A stretch of DNA of 64,000 nt from positions 62,001 to 126,000 of the forward strand of contig OZ245940.1 of the NCBI GenBank assembly GCA_965230045.1. The letters are read 5' to 3'. Shown piece by piece: positions 18,187-26,296 of the stretch. Position 1 is the first letter of the stretch, and the number at the start of each line of letters is the position of its first letter. Source of the stretch: G963662905 sp965230045. GTDB lineage: Bacteria; Bacteroidota; Bacteroidia; Bacteroidales; WRLA01. The translations under genes and the position numbers were made by a program. The notes under the pieces are model-generated. The model had not been told where the DNA came from. It searched no databases and saw only the letters and a program-made list of their open reading frames with translations.

Positions 18187-19872
18187 ATGTACCGTAATTT
18201 TAAAAGCCGCGAAATCCTTATTGGAAAGCTCGCATTGGGAGGAAATAATCCTGTGCGGCTGCAGTCCATGACCTCTGTTAACACAATGGACACCGATGCA
18301 ATTATTGCTCAAAGCATTCGTATGATTGAAGCCGGCAGCGAACTGCTGCGCATTACAGCACCCGGCATCCGGGAAGCCGAACAGCTCGCACTTATCAAAC
18401 AAAAACTGCAGGAAAAAAATTACGGCATCCCCATAATTGCAGATATTCACTACAGCCCTAAAGCTGCTGAAACTGCCGCCCGTATTGTTGAAAAAGTCCG
18501 CATCAATCCCGGCAATTATACGGACAAAAAACGTGGCAAAACACATTGGAGCGAAAAGGAATATAATGACGATATTGCACGCATTGAAGAACGGCTTTTT
18601 CCTTTGATCGAAATTTGCAAGTCCCATAATACGGCCATGCGCATTGGTTCAAACCAGGGTTCTTTATCAGAACGGATTATGGCGCGCTATGGCGATACCG
18701 CTGAAGGCATGGTGGCTTCGGCGCTAGAATTTGTGCGCATCTGCCGCAGGCACGATTATCACCGGATTGTGCTCAGCATGAAATCAAGCAACACACAAAC
18801 CATGCTGGCCGCAACACGGCTTCTGGTGCAGCAAATGATGGATGAAGGAATGGATTATCCACTGCACCTGGGCGTAACCGAAGCCGGTGAAGGTCAGGAT
18901 GGCCGCATTAAATCCGCATTAGGAATCGGCAGCCTGCTCAACGAAGGAATTGGCGATACTATTCGTGTTTCCCTGACCGAAGACCCTGAATTTGAACTGC
19001 CCGTAGCCCGTAAAATCGTTGCGCTTAATCCTCCGCAAGCACTTGATGATCCTGAAAAATGCAGTCCGGTTTTTTATTTCGAAAGAAGAAGATCAGAAGA
19101 ATACGGAAATCTAGGCGGACAAAAATTACCGCAGGTCATCAGCCGCACTTCGCAATCAAAAACCAAAGCTGATTACATAATATTGGAAGATGCCCAAAAG
19201 CACGTACAGCTTCAAAATCAGCACAATCAACACGAAATATTACCTGCTGTTATGATTGACGGAGTAAATGCTGGAGAAAAAATTACCGGGCAAGTCGTCA
19301 TCATTGCCCACTTAAGAGACCTTAAAGAATTTGAACGCCTTTTTGCTACACTCAAAGCCTCGGCCAGCGAAAACCCTGTTATCCTTGCGCCGGATTTTGA
19401 TTGTGAAGACAAAGAAAGTTATCAGCTAAAGATGTCTTCATTGGCAGGCAATTTGCTGAGCCGCGGGCTAGGCGACGGTATTTTCCTGCAAAGCCGCTAT
19501 CACGATGAAGCCTTTTGCACCGAAACAGCTTTTGCCATTCTGCAGGCAGCACGAAGAAGGTTTTCAAAAACCGAATATATCAGTTGCCCTTCTTGTGGCC
19601 GCACGCAGTTCAATATCCAAAAAGCAGTACAAAAAGTACGGGAAGCCACGGAACATTTGAGTGGTATTACCATTGGCGTGATGGGATGTATTGTAAACGG
19701 CCCGGGAGAAATGGCCGGTGCAGATTATGGCTATATCGGTGCAGGCGGAGGAAAAGTGGTCCTTTTCAAAGGTGATCAAGCAGTAAGCGAAAAAATTGAG
19801 GAAGATAAAGCCATTGATAAACTTGTGCAGCTTATAAAAAAATATGGCGACTGGATCGATCCCGATCGTTAA
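18187..19872 (+). CDS. ispG: 4-hydroxy-3-methylbut-2-en-1-yl diphosphate synthase
   Basis: 561 residues from the chosen ATG. It converts 2-C-methyl-D-erythritol 2,4-cyclodiphosphate to HMBPP, the penultimate step of the MEP isoprenoid pathway, using a [4Fe-4S] cluster. The N-terminal TIM barrel (LQSMTSVNTMDTDA, RITAPGIREAEQL, IPIIADIHYSP, VRINPGNY) is followed by an extra domain (about 280-440) as in plant and Bacteroidota enzymes, then the cluster domain with Cys467 and Cys470 in CPSC, Cys501 and Glu508 in GCIVNGPGE. The open frame runs 43 codons further upstream into a dispersed repeat; that extension is rejected because a -7 box lies inside it. Confidence 0.95.
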   Translation: MYRNFKSREILIGKLALGGNNPVRLQSMTSVNTMDTDAIIAQSIRMIEAGSELLRITAPGIREAEQLALIKQKLQEKNYGIPIIADIHYSPKAAETAARIVEKVRINPGNYTDKKRGKTHWSEKEYNDDIARIEERLFPLIEICKSHNTAMRIGSNQGSLSERIMARYGDTAEGMVASALEFVRICRRHDYHRIVLSMKSSNTQTMLAATRLLVQQMMDEGMDYPLHLGVTEAGEGQDGRIKSALGIGSLLNEGIGDTIRVSLTEDPEFELPVARKIVALNPPQALDDPEKCSPVFYFERRRSEEYGNLGGQKLPQVISRTSQSKTKADYIILEDAQKHVQLQNQHNQHEILPAVMIDGVNAGEKITGQVVIIAHLRDLKEFERLFATLKASASENPVILAPDFDCEDKESYQLKMSSLAGNLLSRGLGDGIFLQSRYHDEAFCTETAFAILQAARRRFSKTEYISCPSCGRTQFNIQKAVQKVREATEHLSGITIGVMGCIVNGPGEMAGADYGYIGAGGGKVVLFKGDQAVSEKIEEDKAIDKLVQLIKKYGDWIDPDR

Positions 19873-19991
19873 CATTTAAGTGCAGCCAGTTCCTCTGAAC
19901 TTTTGCAAACAGCATACATACAATAGGATATGTCCATTCTCCAAATAAGTGCAACCGAAGCCGTTTGGACGATTTTAGAAATTCTCTGAAG

Positions 19992-19999
19992 TAATTTTG
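19992..19999 (+). promoter_or_regulatory. -7 box upstream of the phosphoesterase gene
   Basis: TAATTTTG fits TAnnTTTG, with the ATG at 20018 as the next start. A TTG at 19965-19967 is 24 bp upstream, a little far. Confidence 0.45.
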
Positions 20000-20017
20000 C
20001 ATCAAAATTCTTTTGAG

Positions 20018-20812
20018 ATGAAAAAGTCATTGCGCATTATCATCTTTCTGTTAATTGTAGGGCTGGTTTCCTGTGACAAAGTTTTTGAATACAGCCCATA
20101 CGAAATACGCCTGGACAGCAGCCAAAAAAACCTGCATGAAAAAAACCTCATGCGTCTCCGGCATCAACCAACAACCGACAGCCTGCTTACGATTGCATTG
20201 CTGGCCGATAATCATCTCCATTTTGCCGATTTTAAAAATGCCATTGAGCATATCAATGCCAAAAACAATGCTGATCTCATCATACATCTTGGCGATTTTG
20301 CTGATGGAGGATTGGCAAAAGATTATACTACAAGCCATGAAATTATGGAACAATCCATTTTTCCGTACTTTGTTTGCATCGGAAACCATGATTGCCTGGC
20401 AAATGGCCGGAAAATATATGCCGAAATGTTTGGCGCAGAAAATTTTACTATTGACACCGAACAGGCTGTCCTGATATTTTTTAATGACATTTTTTGGGAA
20501 ACAGAAAGCACGCCCGATTTCACGTGGCTTGAAAATCAGCTAAAGCTATACGTCAATAAACAAATATTTGTATTTGCACATATACCCCCCTTTGGCGATC
20601 AGTTTGATGCCGAATCAGAAAAAAAATACAGCCAGCTAATGGCAAAGTATGAAGTGCAACTCTCTGTGCATGGACATGTCCACCGCTATCAATATCAAGA
20701 CATTTACCAAAACGGCACTAAATATCTGTGTCATCCCTCTCCTGAAAAAAAACGATATTATGAACTGATAATCAGCAACAAAAGCTTCAGCATTAATGAG
20801 AACTCATATTAA
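20018..20812 (+). CDS. calcineurin-like metallophosphoesterase lipoprotein
   Basis: 264 residues. Signal with lipobox (LVSC, Cys20 from this start), then a metallophosphoesterase domain with its metal-binding blocks: ALLADNHLHF, IHLGDFADGG, IGNHD and SVHGHVHRYQ near the end. The first block has Asn-His where most members have D-x-H (ADNH), consistent with the family. Substrate unknown; a lipid-anchored periplasmic or surface phosphodiesterase is the cautious reading. A TTG start seven codons upstream lies inside the -7 box and is rejected. It overlaps the next gene by 17 bp. Confidence 0.82.
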   Translation: MKKSLRIIIFLLIVGLVSCDKVFEYSPYEIRLDSSQKNLHEKNLMRLRHQPTTDSLLTIALLADNHLHFADFKNAIEHINAKNNADLIIHLGDFADGGLAKDYTTSHEIMEQSIFPYFVCIGNHDCLANGRKIYAEMFGAENFTIDTEQAVLIFFNDIFWETESTPDFTWLENQLKLYVNKQIFVFAHIPPFGDQFDAESEKKYSQLMAKYEVQLSVHGHVHRYQYQDIYQNGTKYLCHPSPEKKRYYELIISNKSFSINENSY

Positions 20813-21368
20813 ATACAGCCTGTTTTTTGTTTTTATTCTGATGCAAAGCACATGCAGTGCGCAGGTAAAAAAACTCCTTCCGGAACAACTGCGCATACAG
20901 TTTGCCGGCGAAACAGGATTTCTGAGCATTGGCCCGGTTTGGTCGTTTTGGAACGGGCGCATTGAAAGCGGAATTAGCTATGGATATACGCCCGGAAGCA
21001 CTGCTGAGGTGGAAATACACAGCCTTAGCCTCAAAAACAATATTGTTTGGCTGCGTAAAATGATCAATAACAAATCCATGATTAAGTGCCACAGTGGTTT
21101 TGGGCTTCTTTTCGACATCAATGGAAATACATTTTACCAACTCCCGGAACAATATCCTTCTAATTATTACGCCCCAAATTCCGTAAACATCCTCCTCGAA
21201 AGTGGAGCAGAATACAAAACTCCTATTAACTGCTTGTTTATTAAACATATAGGGGTTTATGCCGAAATTTGTACCATGGGCAATTTTTTATGGTATGGTA
21301 TCAAAGACAAAGCTTCTGATTTTACAGATCAATTCAGTTTGGGATTGGGTGTTCAATTTTATTTTTAA
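20796..21368 (+). CDS. secreted hypothetical protein, possible small outer-membrane beta-barrel
   Basis: 190 residues, not recognised. It has a signal peptide (about 1-22, ending CSAQ) and a mature part of alternating hydrophobic residues with repeated aromatic/Gly strands (SIGPVWSFW, IESGISYGYT, SLGLGVQFYF). Ending on a phenylalanine strand is a mark of outer-membrane barrels. About eight strands would fit its length. It overlaps the phosphoesterase gene by 17 bp, so the two are co-translated. Confidence 0.65.
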   Translation: MRTHIKYSLFFVFILMQSTCSAQVKKLLPEQLRIQFAGETGFLSIGPVWSFWNGRIESGISYGYTPGSTAEVEIHSLSLKNNIVWLRKMINNKSMIKCHSGFGLLFDINGNTFYQLPEQYPSNYYAPNSVNILLESGAEYKTPINCLFIKHIGVYAEICTMGNFLWYGIKDKASDFTDQFSLGLGVQFYF

Positions 21369-21403
21369 CACAAATCGAATCACATACTTCCAATTATTCT
21401 ATC

Positions 21404-21411
21404 TATCTTTG
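21404..21411 (+). promoter_or_regulatory. -7 box upstream of the S9 peptidase
   Basis: TATCTTTG matches TAnnTTTG and sits 41 bp before the start codon at 21453. No clear -33 TTG. Confidence 0.4.
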
Positions 21412-21452
21412 TTTCAAATTATACCTCAATTTCAAACCCAAATTATTATCAC

Positions 21453-23399
21453 ATGAAAAAACACAATTCACTTATCATGGTGGCCATGACGTTCGCAGTA
21501 TCGGCAGTCATGCTGTTTTCCTGTAATGGTCCCGGACAAAACAAAGAAATGGTTATAGAAAAAGCAAAGCAAATCCCTTTGGAGGATTTTTTCAAAAACC
21601 CGGAGAAAACAAGTTATCAAATCTCCCCTGATGGCAAATACTACAGCTACAAAGCACCTTACGAAGACAGGCTCAATATTTTTGTAGTTCCTGTTGATGG
21701 CGGTGAAGCCATTCGCCTCACGTCTGAAACAGACCGCTCCATTGCCGGCTATTTTTGGGCCAATAATAACCGCATCCTCTATCTGAAAGATAATGGTGGC
21801 GATGAAAACTTCTGGCTCTATGGTGTAAACATCGACGGTAGTGACGCCAAATGCTATACAGGCTTTGAGGGCGTGCGCACACAAATTATCGACGATCTGG
21901 AAGATATTCCAAACGAAATGATCATTGGCCTGAACAAACGTATTCCGCAGGTTTTTGACCCTTACCGTCTGAATTTAGAAACCGGCGACATGACCATACT
22001 GTACGAAAACCCGGGCAATATCCAGGGCTGGGTTACCGACCATGATGGTAAAGTCCGTATTGCTATTGGTATTGAAGGCGGCGTGAACACTACCCTGATG
22101 TACCGCGAAACAGAAAATGACGATTTTAAAACTATCCTCACCACAAGTTTTAAAGATCAGTTATCGCCCATGTTCTTCACTTTCGACAACAAAAACCTTT
22201 ATGCCACTTCCAACCTGGGCCGTGATAAAGCTGCTGCTGTAATTTTTGACCTCGAAAAAGCAGAAGTTTCGGAAGTGCTCTACGAAAACCCTGATTATGA
22301 TGTGTCTGGTTTTGGTTATTCTCCCAAGCGCAAAGTACTTACAGCCGCTTATTATACAGCCTATAAGCAGGAATATCATTTCTTCGACCAAGAGCGCAAA
22401 TCAATTATGGACGACCTTACAGCAAAGCTTCCGGGTTATGAAATTGCACTCACAGGAAGAAATAAAGACGAAGACAAATTTGTAATCCGCACTTACAGTG
22501 ACCGTTCTCTGGGCTCATATTACTTCTATGACGCGAAAACAAAAGATTTGAAAAAAATCACGGAAGTAAGCCCCTGGATTGATGAAAACCAAATGGCTTC
22601 GGCTTATCCTATTGCATATCAATCGCGTGACGGCCTGAAAATTGAAGGATATCTTACATTACCCAAAGGCTACACCATGGAAAATGCCAAAAACCTTCCT
22701 GTTGTAGTAAACCCACACGGCGGCCCCTGGGCACGCGATAGTTGGGGATTTAATCCTGAAATTCAATTCCTTGCCAACCGTGGTTTTGCTATTCTTCAAA
22801 TGAATTTCCGTGGCTCAACAGGCTATGGCAAAGATTTCTGGCAAAAATCGTTCAAACAATGGGGACTGACCATGCAGGAAGACATTACCGATGGTGTTAA
22901 CTGGCTGATTGAAAAAGGTATCGCCGATCCATCGCGTATAGCAATTTATGGTGCAAGTTACGGTGGTTATGCAACACTCCAGGGTATTGTTGTTGATCCC
23001 GAGCTTTATGCTGCTGCTGTTGATTATGTTGGCGTTTCCAATCTGTTTACTTTTATGAAAACCATCCCTCCGTATTGGGAACCACTGCTCAATATGATGT
23101 ATGAAATGGTCGGAAACCCGGAAACGGACAGCGCTCAGCTAGCCGCCACTTCTCCAGCACTGAATGCCGATAAAATTATGACACCGCTTTTCATCGCTCA
23201 GGGCGCCAATGACCCTCGCGTTAACAAAGCCGAATCAGACCAAATGGTGGAAGCACTGAAAGAACGCGGCGTTGCCGTTGAATATATGGTAAAAGACAAC
23301 GAAGGCCACGGATTCCATAACCAGGAAAACCAATTTGAATTTTATGGTGCAATGGAAAAATTCCTGAACAAACACATGCAAATTGAAATTCCGGAATAA
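21453..23399 (+). CDS. S9 family prolyl-oligopeptidase-type serine peptidase, lipoprotein
   Basis: 648 residues. Lipobox LFSC near residue 24, a seven-bladed-propeller-like N-terminal region (about 40-380), and an alpha/beta-hydrolase C-terminal domain (about 400-645). The catalytic triad can be placed: Ser502 in GASYGGYA, Asp587 in GANDPRV and His619 in EGHGF. HGGPWARD near 420 supplies the oxyanion loop. It is closest to the acylaminoacyl-peptidase/dipeptidyl-peptidase branch and would degrade peptides in the periplasm or at the surface. It stands alone, with its own -7 box and terminator. Confidence 0.92.
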   Translation: MKKHNSLIMVAMTFAVSAVMLFSCNGPGQNKEMVIEKAKQIPLEDFFKNPEKTSYQISPDGKYYSYKAPYEDRLNIFVVPVDGGEAIRLTSETDRSIAGYFWANNNRILYLKDNGGDENFWLYGVNIDGSDAKCYTGFEGVRTQIIDDLEDIPNEMIIGLNKRIPQVFDPYRLNLETGDMTILYENPGNIQGWVTDHDGKVRIAIGIEGGVNTTLMYRETENDDFKTILTTSFKDQLSPMFFTFDNKNLYATSNLGRDKAAAVIFDLEKAEVSEVLYENPDYDVSGFGYSPKRKVLTAAYYTAYKQEYHFFDQERKSIMDDLTAKLPGYEIALTGRNKDEDKFVIRTYSDRSLGSYYFYDAKTKDLKKITEVSPWIDENQMASAYPIAYQSRDGLKIEGYLTLPKGYTMENAKNLPVVVNPHGGPWARDSWGFNPEIQFLANRGFAILQMNFRGSTGYGKDFWQKSFKQWGLTMQEDITDGVNWLIEKGIADPSRIAIYGASYGGYATLQGIVVDPELYAAAVDYVGVSNLFTFMKTIPPYWEPLLNMMYEMVGNPETDSAQLAATSPALNADKIMTPLFIAQGANDPRVNKAESDQMVEALKERGVAVEYMVKDNEGHGFHNQENQFEFYGAMEKFLNKHMQIEIPE

Positions 23400-23418
23400 A
23401 TTATTCCAATAAAAACAT

Positions 23419-23448
23419 AAAGCCGGGGCATCTGTTCCGGCTTTTTTT
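23419..23448 (+). terminator. intrinsic terminator after the S9 peptidase
   Basis: Stem AAAGCCGG (23419-23426) with CCGGCTTT (23437-23444), 10-nt loop, followed by a T run. Confidence 0.85.
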
Positions 23449-23503
23449 GTGCACAAATGTAAGCAAGCGTGAATTCAACGATATTGAAGGATAGATTTCG
23501 TCC

Positions 23504-24847
23504 TTATTCCTTATCTCTTTTATACCTCCTGTCGGCCAGCCAATGCGCATCCTTATCCAGCATTTCCTCAAAAGTATAGCCGCGTTTTTGCGCTTTTTCC
23601 ATCATTTGCTGCGTCTTGGATTCAGACGAACGCACTTGCTCTTTAAAACGCGCAATAAACTCCTCGTATGTCTCTTCATAATGCACTTCATGATGTTCCT
23701 TCATTTTTTCTTCAAGAGAAACATTATGTTCTTCCTTATGGAAAAAACTATAAAGTGAATCAACGCTGCCCCAGCCAAATTTATCGAGGGTACTGGTTGC
23801 CGACATAAACATAATAAGATCGGATTTTGAAAGGCGTGTTTGCAGGTCCGTTTTTGTTTTGGCCGGATAAACACCTCTGGAATAATAGTACCAATAGCTC
23901 ACTTCCTTAAAAAGGTGATTATGTATGGGATAAAAATTAAAAATATTCCAGAAAAAACTATCGCTGATAACAAACAAGTTGGGTATCTCCGCCCCGTCTT
24001 TTTTAATTTTCTCTTTTTCGGGATAAGCAAGGGAATCGCGGTCTAAGGGAATGCTCAGGTTAAGTAGCATCTCTATATCCCTATCGTCGTATTTCAGTTG
24101 ATCTGTTTTAGTAAACCCGGAAAATTTCACCTCGTTCATCTCTTTTCCCGAAAGGGATTTGTAATATTTGACAATGGAATCGGCTGCCAGTTGCGCCCCG
24201 TAAATACTCCAGTGCGTACCGGTTTTTGGGAATAGCGGTACTTTAGTAGTATCCTTTGCATCAACAAACCATTGGTTGCAATCAATAGTATTGACGCCGT
24301 ATTTTTCCAGATTATCCAGAAAACACTGATAATTCGTATATGATTTTTCTGAACGCATTTTATCCGGGATATGCTCCGGGTAATAACTGGCTTTTCCTGC
24401 GGCAATTACCATAATCATATCTTTTCCATAGGCTTTCAGGCTATCTTGAACTGATTTCAGCTTTTTGACTTTCTCTTCAATATCATCATTTCCGCGGAAA
24501 TTCCTGCCATAATAGGAATGAATAAACCAAGGCTCAAAGAGGAAGCCATTTTTACCAATGGTAACGTTAATATTGCTTGAAAGCCCGAAAATAGAAAAAC
24601 GTATCTGATTGTAAAGCCTTATTGCATCTTCACGGAAACCATAGTTTTCCAGCAAATACTGATGGAAGCGCGGCTGAAATTCCGAATCAATCCAATCTGC
24701 AGCGGCAAATTTGGGCAGTTCCTGCACCTTGGTCACCCCGTTGAGTTCGTTGATCTTAAACGGTTTGAATATCTGCTGAAACAATGGCAATATCAACAAC
24801 AGCGCCGTCAATACAACCAAAGTGATATGTAGTTTATTTGATTTCAT
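23504..24847 (-). CDS. AlgJ/AlgX-like SGNH polysaccharide O-acetyltransferase (copy 1)
   Basis: 447 residues with one N-terminal membrane segment (about 7-25), then an SGNH-hydrolase-like domain of the AlgJ/AlgX family. Visible landmarks: GKNGFLFEPWFIHSYYGR, IAAGKASYYPEHIP, PKTGTHWSIYGAQLAADSI with the conserved His, and FVISDSFFWNIF with the Ser. In AlgJ/AlgX the His motif is DxH; here it is GTH. It would receive acetyl groups from the MBOAT partner (3-bp gap) and put them on a periplasmic polysaccharide. The last ~37 residues form a helical module (MEKAQKRGYTFEEML then KDAHWLADRRYKRD) shared with two other proteins of this block. Confidence 0.85.
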   Translation of the reverse strand: MKSNKLHITLVVLTALLLILPLFQQIFKPFKINELNGVTKVQELPKFAAADWIDSEFQPRFHQYLLENYGFREDAIRLYNQIRFSIFGLSSNINVTIGKNGFLFEPWFIHSYYGRNFRGNDDIEEKVKKLKSVQDSLKAYGKDMIMVIAAGKASYYPEHIPDKMRSEKSYTNYQCFLDNLEKYGVNTIDCNQWFVDAKDTTKVPLFPKTGTHWSIYGAQLAADSIVKYYKSLSGKEMNEVKFSGFTKTDQLKYDDRDIEMLLNLSIPLDRDSLAYPEKEKIKKDGAEIPNLFVISDSFFWNIFNFYPIHNHLFKEVSYWYYYSRGVYPAKTKTDLQTRLSKSDLIMFMSATSTLDKFGWGSVDSLYSFFHKEEHNVSLEEKMKEHHEVHYEETYEEFIARFKEQVRSSESKTQQMMEKAQKRGYTFEEMLDKDAHWLADRRYKRDKE

Positions 24848-24850
24848 AAT

Positions 24851-26269
24851 TTAAAACCTGAAATAGATAAACGGACTAAAGCCCAAACCCGTAAGTGAGG
24901 CCACACACAACACCAAAAACACAACCGAAAGCACCCATAAACCTATATGCTGTTTGTTGTTGTAATTTGTGAAATAGAAAAAATCCTGCAATTTCAAGCC
25001 AATTTTGGATAGCGTAAAGAAGGAGAAAAAGGCTGCTACAAACATCATGGTATAAAAATGCGGATTGGCGGCCATAGATACCGATTGAAAATCAAAAGAA
25101 TAAAGGGCACCAAGGAAACTGACCGCCTGATCGTATTCTTCTATTCGGAAAAATACGCGTGCCATTACAATGATCAAAAAGGTGAACAAGATGCTGATTT
25201 TCCCGATTTTCTCCCATACCTTCAGCAAAAACAAGCGTTCAAGCACCAGGAAAAAGCCGTGGAATGCACCGTAGATCACAAAATTCCAGCTGGCTCCGTG
25301 CCATAAGCCTGAAAGCAGAAACACAAACCAGAGGTTAAAGTACAGCCTGCGTTTGGTTTTTACGCGGCTTCCTCCCAAAGGATAGTACAAGTAATTGCGC
25401 ATAAAAACGCTGAAAGTGATATGCCACCGCCGCCAGAATTCTGAAACGCTTCTTGCTACGTAGGGATTATCGAAGTTTTCGGGAAATTTAAAGCCGATCA
25501 TACGCCCGATACCAATGGCCATATCAGAATAGCCGCTGAAATCGAAATAAAGCTGGAAAGTATAGCCCACAATACCGATCCATGCTGTGGAAGAATCCAT
25601 TGTGGCATAGTTGGACGCAAGGATTTTATCCACTTCAACGGCGATTACATCGGCAATAAGCACCTTCTTGGCCAATCCGAGACAGAACCTGTAAAAACCG
25701 TTCAAAAACTCGTCCCAGCGCTCTTTCCTTCCGGTGATTTGATCGGCGATGTCTTTATAGCGCACAATAGGCCCGGCAATCATCTGCGGGAACATCATGA
25801 TATAAAGCATATAGTTGAAGGGGTTGCGCAGCGGTTTATGGATTTTCCGGTACACATCCATGGAGTAGGTAATCGACTGGAACGAGAAAAAAGAAATCCC
25901 GATTGGCAGCAGGATATAGTTCCACACCAAAGGATCAAGATGCACCCAGCCACGGACGTAGTTGACGTTCTCCATGAAAAAGTTGGCGTATTTAAAATAC
26001 AGGAGCAGGCCCAGGTTGATGGCCACGGAGATGCCGAGAAAGAGCTTTCGCCACAAAACCTGACGCGAACTGTCCATGGCACGGATTACATAAAAATTGA
26101 TGATGGTGGAGGAAAGCAGGAAAAGAACAAACCAGGGTGCGCCCCAGGCATAAAACAAAATACTGAACGCCAGCAAGGTGTAGTTCCGCGCTTTCTTGGG
26201 CGTGAGGTAGTATGCCAGTAAAAACAATGGCAGGAAGTAAAGTATAAAAATGATGCTGCTGAATACCAT
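24851..26269 (-). CDS. MBOAT family O-acyltransferase, AlgI-like (copy 1)
   Basis: 472 residues, about ten to eleven membrane spans. The MBOAT core is clear: FPQMIAGPIVRYKDIADQI, SEFWRRWHITFS, and LSGLWHGASWNFVIYGAFHG with the catalytic His in WHGASW. It would carry acetyl groups across the inner membrane for the AlgJ-like partner. Middle gene of a minus-strand operon (GH16-like lipoprotein, MBOAT, AlgJ-like). It is a paralogue of the MBOAT gene at 31353; both start MVFSS and end in FIYFRF. Confidence 0.93.
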   Translation of the reverse strand: MVFSSIIFILYFLPLFLLAYYLTPKKARNYTLLAFSILFYAWGAPWFVLFLLSSTIINFYVIRAMDSSRQVLWRKLFLGISVAINLGLLLYFKYANFFMENVNYVRGWVHLDPLVWNYILLPIGISFFSFQSITYSMDVYRKIHKPLRNPFNYMLYIMMFPQMIAGPIVRYKDIADQITGRKERWDEFLNGFYRFCLGLAKKVLIADVIAVEVDKILASNYATMDSSTAWIGIVGYTFQLYFDFSGYSDMAIGIGRMIGFKFPENFDNPYVARSVSEFWRRWHITFSVFMRNYLYYPLGGSRVKTKRRLYFNLWFVFLLSGLWHGASWNFVIYGAFHGFFLVLERLFLLKVWEKIGKISILFTFLIIVMARVFFRIEEYDQAVSFLGALYSFDFQSVSMAANPHFYTMMFVAAFFSFFTLSKIGLKLQDFFYFTNYNNKQHIGLWVLSVVFLVLCVASLTGLGFSPFIYFRF

Positions 26270-26296
26270 TTTGTTCGGGATTAAATTTTTGGAGCC

